Part shown: in pieces, positions 40,737 through 50,458 of the stretch
How the letters are laid out: every line of letters begins with the position of its first letter
Numbering within the stretch: position 1 is the first letter of the stretch
NCBI RefSeq assembly: GCF_014384895.1
Contig: NZ_JACRSQ010000004.1
Location: 139,962-203,961, forward strand
Origin: Bianquea renquensis
GTDB taxonomy: Bacteria > Bacillota > Clostridia > Lachnospirales > Bianqueaceae
Reading direction: 5' to 3'
Length of the DNA: 64,000 bases
Program-made: the position numbers and the translations under genes
Notes under the pieces: generated by a model
The model's input: the letters and a program-made list of their open reading frames with translations, nothing else
What the model was told of the DNA's origin: nothing
Database searches by the model: none

Positions 40737-42716
40737 GTGAGTGAAAGAATCCATCTGATACAACGTACATCCGTTCAGGAGCAGAGCGAAAGCGATGGAA
40801 ATCCCCCACTGTATTTGTTTCATGAGGGGACAAACTATCGCGCATATGAATATTTTGGCGCTCACTTGAACGGAGAGGAGACGGCATTCCGTGTGTGGGC
40901 GCCCAGAGCGAGAGCGGTCAAGGTCGTGGGAGATTTCAACCAATGGGGAGAGGAGGAGGCAGTTCCCTTAAGCCGAATCTCAGACAACGGTGTCTGGGAA
41001 GGGAAGGCCCTGGGCTTCCGGGAATTTGACCTCTATAAATTTCGAATTGAGACGGAGGATGGCCGTGTTTTGATGAAAAGCGATCCCTATGGATTTCATA
41101 TGGAGACGCGCCCGTCCACGGCGTCCAAAATTTACGATATGAGCAAGTATGTTTGGCAGGATACACGTTGGCGCCAATACTGCCGTCAGCATCCAGCATA
41201 CGAATCGGCTATGAATATATACGAAGTTCACGCCGGATCCTGGAGGCGGTATGCCGATGGCAATGTGTATGATTACCGAAAACTTGCGGAGGAGCTGATC
41301 CCGTATGTAAAGGAGATGGGATACACCCATATCGAGCTTATGCCCCTGGCAGAATATCCCTTCGACGGATCGTGGGGATATCAGGTTATCGGATATTATG
41401 CACCCACATCCCGCTATGGGACGCCGGATGATCTCCGACACTTTGTCGATCAATGCCATCAGCAAAGCATCGGTGTGATCATGGACTGGGTACCGGCTCA
41501 TTTTCCGCGGGATGCGTCGGGGTTGGCTGAATTTGACGGAGGCCCTCTGTACGAATACGCGGATCCGAGAAAAGGCGAGCACGCACAGTGGGGAACGAAA
41601 GTATTTGACTATGGCCGTCCGGAGGTCATGAGCTTTTTAATATCCAACGCGATGTACTGGCTGGATCAGTTTCATATGGACGGTCTGCGGGTGGACGCAG
41701 TTGCCAGTATGCTATACCTGGATTATGGCCGGGATAGTGGGGCTTGGATTCCCAATCAATATGGAGGAAACGAAAATCTGGAGGCCGTCAACTTTCTTAA
41801 GAAGCTGAACGAGGCGATTTTTAAGGAGCATCCCAGCGCGCTTATGATCGCGGAGGAATCGACGGCATGGCCGATGGTGACGAAGCCAGTCTACATGGGA
41901 GGCCTGGGGTTCAATTTTAAATGGAACATGGGCTGGATGAATGACATGCTCCACTACATTTCCCTGGATCCTTTTTTCCGAAAAGACAATCATCGAGATA
42001 TTACATTTAGCCTGACCTATGCTTTTTCGGAAAATTATATCTTGCCCTTGTCCCACGACGAGGTGGTGCATGGAAAAAAATCACTGTTGGATAAAGCGCC
42101 GGGAACCTATGAAGAAAAATTTGCAAATTTGCGGGCTTTTTATGGGTATGCCATGGCGCATCCTGGAAAAAAACTGCTGTTTATGGGGAGCGAATTCGGT
42201 TCCTTCTCTGAGTGGAACTACCAGAGAGAGCTGGATTGGAATCTGCTCCAATATGAATCCCACAGCGCGATGTTGGAGTATGTGCGGGATCTGAACTGGT
42301 TTTACCGCAGCCACAGCGCTTTGTTTCAACAGGATGACAGCTGGAAAGGATTTGCGTGGATCAGCCCTGACGATCAATCGCAGAATATCATCTCGTTTCG
42401 GCGCATTGACCGGCAGGGGCGCGAGGTCGTTGTCGTCGTGAATTTTGCACCCGTTCGCCGCGATCGATACCGAATTGGCCTCTACCGGGAGGGCGAGTAT
42501 GTGGAAGCTTTCAGCAGTGACCGTTCTGCCTACGGCGGGTCGGGGGTTGAAAATCGCCACATCCTATATACACAGAGAAAGCCATACCATGGATATAGTC
42601 ATTCCATGGAGATCACCATTCCCCCTCTGGCCTGCCTATACTTCACACCGGTGGAGAAGCCGTATCGGGGAAAGCGGACGCCAGCTAGAAGGCAGAGTGC
42701 GAGGAGAAAACGGTAA
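40737..42716 (+). CDS. glgB: 1,4-alpha-glucan branching enzyme
   Basis: A 659-aa GH13 enzyme that adds alpha-1,6 branches to glycogen. An N-terminal CBM48 (YEYFGAHLNGEETAFRVWAP) leads to the GH13 barrel with DGLRVDAVASMLYLDYGR (nucleophile Asp), IAEEST (acid/base Glu) and LPLSHDEVVHGKKS (transition-state Asp), the standard branching-enzyme set; the C-terminal beta domain ends in a basic tail. The start is GTG 40737, 5 nt after GGAGGGG. First gene of the glg cluster. Confidence 0.95.
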   Translation: MSERIHLIQRTSVQEQSESDGNPPLYLFHEGTNYRAYEYFGAHLNGEETAFRVWAPRARAVKVVGDFNQWGEEEAVPLSRISDNGVWEGKALGFREFDLYKFRIETEDGRVLMKSDPYGFHMETRPSTASKIYDMSKYVWQDTRWRQYCRQHPAYESAMNIYEVHAGSWRRYADGNVYDYRKLAEELIPYVKEMGYTHIELMPLAEYPFDGSWGYQVIGYYAPTSRYGTPDDLRHFVDQCHQQSIGVIMDWVPAHFPRDASGLAEFDGGPLYEYADPRKGEHAQWGTKVFDYGRPEVMSFLISNAMYWLDQFHMDGLRVDAVASMLYLDYGRDSGAWIPNQYGGNENLEAVNFLKKLNEAIFKEHPSALMIAEESTAWPMVTKPVYMGGLGFNFKWNMGWMNDMLHYISLDPFFRKDNHRDITFSLTYAFSENYILPLSHDEVVHGKKSLLDKAPGTYEEKFANLRAFYGYAMAHPGKKLLFMGSEFGSFSEWNYQRELDWNLLQYESHSAMLEYVRDLNWFYRSHSALFQQDDSWKGFAWISPDDQSQNIISFRRIDRQGREVVVVVNFAPVRRDRYRIGLYREGEYVEAFSSDRSAYGGSGVENRHILYTQRKPYHGYSHSMEITIPPLACLYFTPVEKPYRGKRTPARRQSARRKR

Positions 42717-42793
42717 AGAAAGCCGAAAGTCGGCTTGGGCTGCGGCGGTGTACCGCAGTGATAAAATATATTGTTCAAGTGGAGGTTGTGCAT

Positions 42794-43996
42794 ATGAGAA
42801 GTAAAAAGGATTGTGTGGCAATGCTTCTGGCAGGAGGCCAGGGAAGCCGGCTGGGGGTTCTCACAAAGAAAGTCGCCAAACCCGCGATTCCCTTTAGCGG
42901 GAAGTACAGAATTATCGATTTTACATTGAGCAATTGTATCAATTCTGGCATTGATACAGTTGGTGTCCTGACACAATATCAGCCTCTCGAATTAAATGCG
43001 TACATCGGCAACGGTCAGCCGTGGGATCTGGACCGCAATGACGGAGGTGTCGCAATCTTGCCGCCCTATGTTCGCGGCAAAGAAGGAGAATGGTATAAAG
43101 GAACGGCAAACGCAATCTACCAAAACATGCAGTTCATTGAGCGCTACGATCCAGAATACGTAGTCATCCTGTCAGGCGACCATATCTACAAAATGGATTA
43201 CTCAGAGATGATCCGATTCCATAAGGAAAAGAAAGCCGCCTGTACCATTGCAGTGTTGAACGTGTCCCTTGAGGAGGCTAGCCGCTTTGGTATCATGAAT
43301 ACCTACGAGGATAATCGAATCTATGAGTTTGAAGAAAAACCAGCCCACCCAAAGTCTACGAAAGCCTCCATGGGCGTGTATGTGTTTAGCTGGGATAAGC
43401 TTCGATTTTATCTGACAAAGGATGAGGAGAATCCGACTTCCTCCAATGATTTTGGAAAGGATATCATACCCGCCATGGTGGAGGGGGACGAGTCGGTATA
43501 CGCCTATGAATTTGACGGGTATTGGAAGGATGTAGGGACAATTGAATCTCTGTGGGAAGCGAATATGGAGCTCCTCGAGGAGGATAGCCCCATCAATCTC
43601 CACGATCCCTCCTGGCGTATCTATGCGAGAAACCCTAACGAACCTCCCCATTATGCCGCGGACGGCGCTGTCATTAAAAAATCGATGGTGACAGAGGGAA
43701 CACAGATTTATGGCACGGTGGAGCACTCGGTCATATTCTACGGCGGGTACGTGGGAAAGGATGCGATTGTCCGAGATTCTATTGTTTTGCCCGGCGCTAG
43801 GGTTGAAGAGGGAGCGGTTGTCGAATACTCGATCATTGGCCAAGATTCCATCATCAGCCGAAACGCCGCGGTTGGGCAGAGAAAAGAAGAGTGCCCCAAG
43901 GGCGCAATTGCGGTTGTGGGGGACGAGCTGGTGGTAGGCGAAGGCGTGGCCGTCGAGGCCGGAGAAATGCTCGACGCAAATCGAATCAATGACTAA
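42794..43996 (+). CDS. glgC: Glucose-1-phosphate adenylyltransferase, catalytic subunit
   Basis: A 400-aa enzyme making ADP-glucose from ATP and glucose-1-phosphate. It keeps the nucleotide-binding loop AGGQGSRLGVLTKKVAKPAI and PFSGKYRIIDFTLSNC, the substrate site GTANAIYQN and LSGDHIYKMDY, and a C-terminal left-handed beta-helix (RDSIVLPGARVEEGAVVEYS). ATG 42794 follows GGAGGTTG; the frame extends to 42758 without an SD. The 77-bp gap from glgB contains hairpins GCCGA/TCGGC and CTGCGG/CCGCAG. It pairs with GlgD encoded 14 nt downstream. Confidence 0.95.
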   Translation: MRSKKDCVAMLLAGGQGSRLGVLTKKVAKPAIPFSGKYRIIDFTLSNCINSGIDTVGVLTQYQPLELNAYIGNGQPWDLDRNDGGVAILPPYVRGKEGEWYKGTANAIYQNMQFIERYDPEYVVILSGDHIYKMDYSEMIRFHKEKKAACTIAVLNVSLEEASRFGIMNTYEDNRIYEFEEKPAHPKSTKASMGVYVFSWDKLRFYLTKDEENPTSSNDFGKDIIPAMVEGDESVYAYEFDGYWKDVGTIESLWEANMELLEEDSPINLHDPSWRIYARNPNEPPHYAADGAVIKKSMVTEGTQIYGTVEHSVIFYGGYVGKDAIVRDSIVLPGARVEEGAVVEYSIIGQDSIISRNAAVGQRKEECPKGAIAVVGDELVVGEGVAVEAGEMLDANRIND

Positions 43997-44010
43997 AGGA
44001 GGGATTCACG

Positions 44011-45132
44011 ATGAAAGACACGATGGGAATCATTTTTACGTATAAAAACGATGAGGCTTTGAAATCGCTGACGCAGAAACGGGCGGTGGCGTCCATTCCC
44101 TATGGCGGCCGTTACCGCATCGTTGATTTTGCCCTGTCCAATCTGGTGAATTCCGGGGTCACGAAGGTTGGAATTATCACCCGCAACAATTACCAGTCCC
44201 TGATGGACCACCTGGGCACCGGCAAAGAGTGGGATCTAAGCCGTAAGCGGGATGGACTGTACATTCTTCCTCCCTTCTCTCAGGTTGAAGACTATGGTGC
44301 GGCGAATTATCGGGGACGCATGGAAGCCATGAATAACGCAGGTACATTTATCCGCCGGTCCACCAGCGAGTATGTGATAATGTCCGACGCAGACTGTATC
44401 TGCAATCTAACCTTTGACGAGGCCTTAGAGTTCCATAAGCAAAAGAAAGCCGATATTACGCTTTTTTACAAAAAAGGCAGCTATGGGCAGCAGGCCTATG
44501 CGGACTCCTGTTTTCTCGATGTCGATGATGACGGCCATGTAACAGATGTCACCATCAACCCGGCCGTAGGGCGGATTAACCTCAGTATGGGGCAAGTCAT
44601 CATTAGCAAATCCCTGCTGGAATCCCTTGTTCAGGAGTGTGTCAGCCATAATCTATATAGCTTCAAGCGGGATGTTCTCCAGAGGAAGCTGCATGATCTG
44701 AAGATTTACGGGTATGAGTATAAGGGTTATTACGCGCGCATTGACTCAGTGGCGGCGTACTATCAGGCGAACATGGATCTTTTGAATGAAAGTCTGCGCA
44801 TGGAGTTATTCTATAAGGGGAATCAAATTTTTACGAAGATTCGCGACGAGGTTCCGACCCTGTATCGCAACTCCAGCGACGTACGCAATTCCCTGCTGGC
44901 TGATGGGTGTGTCATTGAAGGGACCGTTGAAAATTCCATACTCTTCCGGGGCGTCCGGGTACGAAAAGGCGCTAAGATCAGCAACTCCATCATCATGCAG
45001 GACTGCGAGATACAAGCGAATACGCAGCTCAACTATGTTATATCGGATAAGGATGTCGTGATCCGCGAGAACCGCAAACTTTTTGGATTTGAATTATTTC
45101 CCATGGTATTGGCTAAGGGAAGTGTGGTATAA
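44011..45132 (+). CDS. glgD: Glucose-1-phosphate adenylyltransferase regulatory subunit GlgD
   Basis: A 373-aa paralogue of GlgC, as found in Firmicutes. It retains the second half of the fold (VASIPYGGRYRIVDFALSNL, GTGKEWDLSRKRDGLYILPP and a C-terminal beta-helix) but lacks the GGxGxRL nucleotide loop at the N-terminus, where it reads GIIFTYKNDEALKSLTQ. It is therefore expected to be non-catalytic and to stimulate GlgC in a heteromer. AAAGGAGGG precedes the ATG. Confidence 0.95.
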   Translation: MKDTMGIIFTYKNDEALKSLTQKRAVASIPYGGRYRIVDFALSNLVNSGVTKVGIITRNNYQSLMDHLGTGKEWDLSRKRDGLYILPPFSQVEDYGAANYRGRMEAMNNAGTFIRRSTSEYVIMSDADCICNLTFDEALEFHKQKKADITLFYKKGSYGQQAYADSCFLDVDDDGHVTDVTINPAVGRINLSMGQVIISKSLLESLVQECVSHNLYSFKRDVLQRKLHDLKIYGYEYKGYYARIDSVAAYYQANMDLLNESLRMELFYKGNQIFTKIRDEVPTLYRNSSDVRNSLLADGCVIEGTVENSILFRGVRVRKGAKISNSIIMQDCEIQANTQLNYVISDKDVVIRENRKLFGFELFPMVLAKGSVV

Positions 45133-45208
45133 TTGCGAGTATCCTGTGCACTTGTCAACGTATAGAATAGGAGGATTTAGCTAACGCGATTCGGAATGGA
45201 GGATTCGG

Positions 45209-46648
45209 ATGAAAGTATTATTTGTCACACCAGAGGCAGTTCCTTTTATGAAATCAGGTGGGTTGGGCGATGTGGCCGGCGCACTGCCGCTGGCACTCCG
45301 CAAAAAGCTTGTGGGTGTTCGTGTCGTTATGCCACTGTATCAGGAGATCAAGCAGGAATTGAAGGATAAGCTGACATTCCTTCAGGAAATCTGGGTGCCA
45401 CTGGCATGGAGAAGTCAATATTGCGGCATCTACGAGGCTAAAATGGGAGGAATTACCTACTATCTTTTGGATAATAAGTACTATTTTGGGCGTAAAGGGA
45501 TCTACGGACATTTTGATGATGCAGAGCGATTTGCCTTCTTCTCAAAAGCATCCCTGGAGATTCTGCAATACTTGGATTTTGAGCCCGACGTCATCCATTG
45601 CAATGATTGGCAGACAGCGTTAATTCCCATGTATCTCAATTATTTCTATCGGCAGGCGGGCGGATGTTATGAAAATTTACGTGTGGTTTTGACCATACAT
45701 AACATTCAGTATCAGGGAATTTTCCCCCGGGATGTTACGGAGTATGTGCTAGGAATCTCAAAAGAGGAATTTGACAACGGCTATATTGAATTCGACGGGT
45801 GTGTCAATTTTCTCAAGACTGGCATTTTAGCGTCCGACTGGATTACCACGGTCAGCCCATCCTACGCCCAGGAGATCCAGTATGAATTTTATGGACACGG
45901 ACTTCATGGAATATTGCGCGACCAGCAGGCAAAACTGAGTGGCATCATCAATGGGATTGACACCAATCTTTACAACCCGGAAACCGACCCTGCCCTGTTC
46001 CAGAATTACAGTGCAGAGGATAGAACTGGAAAAGCGGTAAACAAGGCAAACTTGCAAACACTTTTGAATTTGCCGGAGAATCCTCATGTGCCGGTGATCG
46101 CCATGGTGACACGTCTAGTGGATCATAAGGGCTTGGATCTGATTGCAACGGTTTTGCCGGAGATTCTTAACGAGGACATCCAATTGGTGATTTTGGGCAC
46201 CGGCGATTGGAAATATGAGGAGATGGTTCGCAGAGCGAAGCAAAATTATCCCAGCAAAGTATCCGCCAACATCACCTTTAATTCTGATTTGGCACAGAAA
46301 ATCTATGGGGGAGCGGACATGTTCTTAATGCCATCCAAAAGCGAGCCGTGTGGGCTTTCTCAGATGATCGCCATGCGGTATGGAACGATCCCCATTGTCC
46401 GTGAGACAGGCGGACTTAAAGATACGGTCCAGCCATATATATCGTGGGAAGGATCTGGCTGTGGCTTCACATTCCAAAATTACAATGCGTGGGATATGCT
46501 GTATGTCATTCGGCAGGCGATCGAGACCTATCATCAGAATGAGCAGTGGCAGCAGTTGACGGATAATGCGATGAAGGAGGATTTCAGCTGGGACGTTCCG
46601 GCAAGAGAGTATCTCAGTCTGTACCGCAAGCTCGCGAATAAACGCTGA
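45209..46648 (+). CDS. glgA: Glycogen synthase (ADP-glucose, GT5)
   Basis: A 479-aa GT-B fold glycosyltransferase that extends alpha-1,4 glucan. The N-terminal ADP-glucose motif KSGGLGDVAGALP, CNDWQTALIPMYL, TIHNIQYQGIF, and C-terminal PSKSEPCGLSQMIAMRYGTI with RETGGLKDTV are all present. The length matches bacterial GlgA. GGAGG lies 6 nt before the ATG, and another AGGAGG lies further upstream in the 76-bp gap. Confidence 0.96.
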   Translation: MKVLFVTPEAVPFMKSGGLGDVAGALPLALRKKLVGVRVVMPLYQEIKQELKDKLTFLQEIWVPLAWRSQYCGIYEAKMGGITYYLLDNKYYFGRKGIYGHFDDAERFAFFSKASLEILQYLDFEPDVIHCNDWQTALIPMYLNYFYRQAGGCYENLRVVLTIHNIQYQGIFPRDVTEYVLGISKEEFDNGYIEFDGCVNFLKTGILASDWITTVSPSYAQEIQYEFYGHGLHGILRDQQAKLSGIINGIDTNLYNPETDPALFQNYSAEDRTGKAVNKANLQTLLNLPENPHVPVIAMVTRLVDHKGLDLIATVLPEILNEDIQLVILGTGDWKYEEMVRRAKQNYPSKVSANITFNSDLAQKIYGGADMFLMPSKSEPCGLSQMIAMRYGTIPIVRETGGLKDTVQPYISWEGSGCGFTFQNYNAWDMLYVIRQAIETYHQNEQWQQLTDNAMKEDFSWDVPAREYLSLYRKLANKR

Positions 46649-46680
46649 TTTGCAGTGGTGGGAAAGAAAGGATCGATTGT

Positions 46681-49116
46681 ATGAAGAAAAAGGAACTGAA
46701 AAGTCTACTCGAGGGCAAGCTACAGCGCCACTATGGTGTCACAGCCAGCGAGGCAACTAAAAATCAGGTTTATCATGCCTGCGCTATGGTGGTGCGTGAT
46801 ATCCTGATGGAGAAGTGGAGCGCGACTCAGGAGGAAATGGAAGCAAAGAAAGCGAAGCAGGTTTGCTATCTGTCCATGGAATTTTTGCTTGGCAAGTCGC
46901 TAAAAAACAATATCTACAACCTATCTATGACAGACGTGTTTCAGCAGGTTCTCCAAGAGATGGGAATGGATTTGAAGGCCCTTGAAGACATTGAAGAGGA
47001 TGCAGCGTTAGGAAATGGGGGGTTAGGTAGGCTGGCCGCCTGTTATATGGACGCTCTGTCCGCCCAACACCTTCCCGCGACTGGTTACAGCATTTTATAT
47101 GAATACGGAATCTTTAAGCAGCGGATTGTGGAGGGACAACAGACGGAACTCCCCGATAGCTGGCTGGATTCAGGTTCCTGCTGGCTCGTGGCCAAGCCGG
47201 ACGAGACGGTGGAGATTCGCTTTGACGGAGAAATTGAGGAGAGCTGGGACGGCGACCATCTGAGAATCCAACATCGAAATTATACGCGGGTGAATGCGGA
47301 GCCCTATGATATGCTCATTTCAGGATACGGTTCCGAGACGGTTAACACGCTGCGCTTGTGGCAAGCAAAATCGCCCTATTCCATGGACATGCACCTCTTC
47401 AGCGAAGGCGAGTATTTGAAGGCGATAGAGCAGCAGGCCAGCGCAGAGGTGATCTCGAAGATTTTATATCCTGAGGATAAGCATCCGGAGGGCAAATCGC
47501 TGCGTATCAAGCAGCAGTACTTTTTCGTCTCCGCATCGATTCAAAGCATTATTAAGAAGCACATGGAGACATACGGCCGGCTGGATAACCTGCCGGACCG
47601 GGTTGTGATCCAGATTAATGATACGCATCCGGCGATGGTTATCCCCGAGATGATGCGTATCATGATGGATGACCACGGACTGACATGGGATGCCGCGTGG
47701 GAGATCACAACACATTCAGTGGCGTACACCAATCACACGGTAATGAGCGAGGCGCTGGAACGATGGCCAGAAGCTTTGATTAAGAGAATTCTGCCTCGAA
47801 TCCATCAGATTATCGTCGAAATCAACCGCCGGTTCTGTGATAGCTTGTGGAAGTACTTTCCTAATAACTGGGATAAGATCTCTTCTATGGCGATCGTGGC
47901 CTACGATGAAGTGCGGATGGCGAATCTCAGCATTGCCGGCTCTTTCTCCGTCAATGGAGTATCGGCGCTGCATTCCCAGATTTTGAAGGACAAGGTGTTT
48001 CATGATTTTTATGTGGTATCCCCTGATAAGTTTACAAACGTGACCAATGGCATCGCGTATCGGAGATGGCTGGGACAGGCCAATGAGCCGTTAACGTCGC
48101 TAATCCGAGATTGCATTGGCGATGGTTTTCTGCGGAACGCGGAAGAGCTCTGTACGTTCGCACCGTTTGCCAAAGATGCGTCCGTTCGCCAGAAGTTTCT
48201 GGAGGTTAAGAAGCGGAATAAAGAGCGATTGGCCGCATACATTCAGGAACATAACGGGATCGACGTTGACACGAATTCGATTTTCGACGTACAGGCAAAG
48301 CGCCTGCACGAGTACAAGCGGCAGCTGTTAAACATCATGCAGATCATCAAAATGTATTTTGAGTACAAGGATAACCCGTCGCTCCAACGCCCTTCCAGAA
48401 CCTTTATTTTTGGCGCAAAGGCGGCGCCAGGCTATTATATGGCAAAACAGATTATTCGGCTGATACACGCGGTAGCGGATATGGTGAATCATGACCCTGT
48501 GGTGCAGAACCATATGAAAGTTGTCTTTTTGGAGGACTATAAAGTCAGCATCGCTGAAATTTTGATGCCAGCTGCGGATGTCAGCGAGCAAATTTCTGTG
48601 GCTGGCAGGGAAGCATCCGGCACAGGAAACATGAAATTTATGATGAACGGCGCTCTGACAATCGGGACTCTGGATGGAGCCAATGTGGAGATCTGCGAGG
48701 CTGTGGGGGAGGCCAACATGTTCCTATTTGGACTTAAGGCTGACGAGGTGGAGCAGCTGCTCAAGCAGGGATATCAGCCCATGAGTTATTATCAGTCGAA
48801 CCCATGGATCGCTCGGATTCTCGGCGCGATCATGCAGGGCATCGGCAGGCCTGGCGGTAGAAGTGTCCCCTTTGTCGATATCGCAAACTCTCTGCTCATC
48901 AGCGCCAACGGTTCCCAGGCGGATCCGTATCTGGTTCTGGCTGATTTCGAAGAATATTGCCGGGCGCAGCGTGAGGTGGATCGGGTGTATTCCAATCAGG
49001 ATGCCTGGAATGAAAAGGCAATCTTGAATGTGGCGCACTCGGGGGTATTTGCCGCCGACCGCTCGATACAAGAATACAATGAAAAAATCTGGAATTTGAC
49101 AGATTTAGGCAGATAG
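46681..49116 (+). CDS. glgP: Glycogen/starch phosphorylase
   Basis: An 811-aa GT35 enzyme releasing glucose-1-phosphate from glycogen. Markers: SMEFLLGKSLKNN, EDAALGNGGLGRLAACY, QINDTHPAMVIPEMMRI, the KRLHEYKRQLLN segment, and the PLP site EASGTGNMKFMMNGALTIGT with the cofactor-binding Lys. Last gene of the cluster, 32 nt after glgA. Synthesis and breakdown genes are thus on one strand; no debranching enzyme is present in the window. Confidence 0.96.
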   Translation: MKKKELKSLLEGKLQRHYGVTASEATKNQVYHACAMVVRDILMEKWSATQEEMEAKKAKQVCYLSMEFLLGKSLKNNIYNLSMTDVFQQVLQEMGMDLKALEDIEEDAALGNGGLGRLAACYMDALSAQHLPATGYSILYEYGIFKQRIVEGQQTELPDSWLDSGSCWLVAKPDETVEIRFDGEIEESWDGDHLRIQHRNYTRVNAEPYDMLISGYGSETVNTLRLWQAKSPYSMDMHLFSEGEYLKAIEQQASAEVISKILYPEDKHPEGKSLRIKQQYFFVSASIQSIIKKHMETYGRLDNLPDRVVIQINDTHPAMVIPEMMRIMMDDHGLTWDAAWEITTHSVAYTNHTVMSEALERWPEALIKRILPRIHQIIVEINRRFCDSLWKYFPNNWDKISSMAIVAYDEVRMANLSIAGSFSVNGVSALHSQILKDKVFHDFYVVSPDKFTNVTNGIAYRRWLGQANEPLTSLIRDCIGDGFLRNAEELCTFAPFAKDASVRQKFLEVKKRNKERLAAYIQEHNGIDVDTNSIFDVQAKRLHEYKRQLLNIMQIIKMYFEYKDNPSLQRPSRTFIFGAKAAPGYYMAKQIIRLIHAVADMVNHDPVVQNHMKVVFLEDYKVSIAEILMPAADVSEQISVAGREASGTGNMKFMMNGALTIGTLDGANVEICEAVGEANMFLFGLKADEVEQLLKQGYQPMSYYQSNPWIARILGAIMQGIGRPGGRSVPFVDIANSLLISANGSQADPYLVLADFEEYCRAQREVDRVYSNQDAWNEKAILNVAHSGVFAADRSIQEYNEKIWNLTDLGR

Positions 49117-49124
49117 AAACACTT

Positions 49125-49158
49125 GAAAGCCGGGTAGCCTCTTGTCTGCCGGGCTTTC
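49125..49158 (+). terminator. Hairpin terminator after glgP
   Basis: GAAAGCCGGGTAG (49125-49137) pairs imperfectly with CTGCCGGGCTTTC (49146-49158). The T tract is short. Confidence 0.6.
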
Positions 49159-49238
49159 CTGCTTACATACGATGAAGGTATAGAGAGTCTCTTCTCCGTG
49201 AATACTATCCGTGTGCGGTTCATTGCGGGTGGACGGTA

Positions 49239-49364
49239 GTGTGAAAAATAAGCTTGATCGCTTATTTTTCACACGGCTATTTGTGCCGGAGCGTCACAAA
49301 TAGCTCGGGGGGCAGAAGAGAAATCGCCTTCGCGAATTTCTCTTCGCGCCGTCGCTAACGCTCC
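49239..49364 (+). repeat. Cluster of three strong hairpins with a possible pseudoknot
   Basis: Hairpin 1 is a perfect 15-bp stem (49239-49253 with 49260-49274, loop TTGATC). Hairpin 2 is a perfect 10-bp stem (49276-49285 with 49295-49304). Hairpin 3 pairs AGAGAAAT with ATTTCTCT (49315-49345). The loop of hairpin 2 holds GGAGCGT (49288-49294), fully complementary to ACGCTCC at 49358-49364. No gene is supported in 49159-49418. It may be a structured RNA or an extragenic mobile palindrome. Confidence 0.8.
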
Positions 49365-49418
49365 AGAATGGAGATTAACATGTCTGAAATCATATAGCAA
49401 ATGGAGGAAAGGAATAGC

Positions 49419-50435
49419 ATGAAAAAGTATTTGGCGTTGCTCTTACTTCTGACCCTTGTTCTGTCCACAGTCAGCTGTAAGAGGGAGAAAGAATCAGGAT
49501 ACGAGGGAAACTCTTCCCCGGATTCCGCGTCGGATTTTGATTCCCATCTCTTGGACAATTCTATCGAAGAGGAAAGCGCAGAGAATTCCACCGAGGAGTC
49601 CCAGGAAGAGTCATCGGAAGAGTCTGATGCGAATGAGTCTGAGACTGCGCCAGTGACAGAGGGCAGTGAGGCGCCACTGCCGGAGGAATCTCTGACCCAG
49701 GAAAATTCATCTGACAGCGCTGCGCTAAGCGTGGAGGAGATTCAGAGCTTAGATGGAAAACAGGAGACATGGGGACCGGGAAAGAACGTTGACGACAAAA
49801 ACCGGCCGACAGCGTGTGTCCAGCTCCAGGAGAAATACGGACAATATGACGCCTGGTTTATACAGAAGGATGAGCCGAAAGTCTATCTTACCTTTGATGA
49901 GGGATACGAAAATGGATATACCGCTGCAATTCTGGATGTCTTACAAGAAAAACAGGTCAGCGCTGTCTTTTTCGTGACTATGCCCTATGTAAAGGAAGAT
50001 CCGGACTTGATTCAGCGAATGATAGAGGAAGGTCATGTGGTGGGCAATCATACGGTGCATCATCCCAATATGACGGAGGTTTCGGTGGAAAAAGGAATGG
50101 AAGAAATTCAGGGATTGCATGAGTATGTCAAAGAAAATTTTCAGTATGACATGTATCTGTTCCGAAATCCAGAGGGGGCTTTCAGTCCAAGGGTTCTGGC
50201 ATTGACCCAATCGGTTGGGTATCAAACGGTGCTGTGGAGTTACGCTTACAAGGATTGGGATCCTGACAATCAACCGGACCCAGCATCAGCGCTGGAGAAA
50301 ACAGTGGAGGCCGCACATCCAGGGGCAATTTATCTGCTTCACGCCGTGAGTAAAACGAACGCGGAGATTTTAGGAGATTTTATTGATCAAGTCCGGGCAA
50401 AGGGGTACACCTTTGCAACGTGGGATTCAAAGTAA
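49419..50435 (+). CDS. PdaA-like polysaccharide deacetylase lipoprotein
   Basis: A 338-aa predicted lipoprotein (signal peptide with LSTVSC, Cys-17) with a long Glu/Ser-rich linker (~20-110) before a NodB domain. The domain opens YLTFDEGYENGYT, where the usual Asp-Asp is Asp-Glu, the variant found in PdaA enzymes that deacetylate N-acetylmuramic acid for spore-cortex delta-lactam. HVVGNHTVHHPNM gives the metal histidines, and FRNPEGAFSPR and IYLLHAVSKT follow. ATG 49419 lies 5 nt after GAAAGGA. This fits a spore former, but the cortex role is inferred. Confidence 0.85.
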   Translation: MKKYLALLLLLTLVLSTVSCKREKESGYEGNSSPDSASDFDSHLLDNSIEEESAENSTEESQEESSEESDANESETAPVTEGSEAPLPEESLTQENSSDSAALSVEEIQSLDGKQETWGPGKNVDDKNRPTACVQLQEKYGQYDAWFIQKDEPKVYLTFDEGYENGYTAAILDVLQEKQVSAVFFVTMPYVKEDPDLIQRMIEEGHVVGNHTVHHPNMTEVSVEKGMEEIQGLHEYVKENFQYDMYLFRNPEGAFSPRVLALTQSVGYQTVLWSYAYKDWDPDNQPDPASALEKTVEAAHPGAIYLLHAVSKTNAEILGDFIDQVRAKGYTFATWDSK

Positions 50436-50458
50436 TGACGACAAAGGATGAGAGGAAA

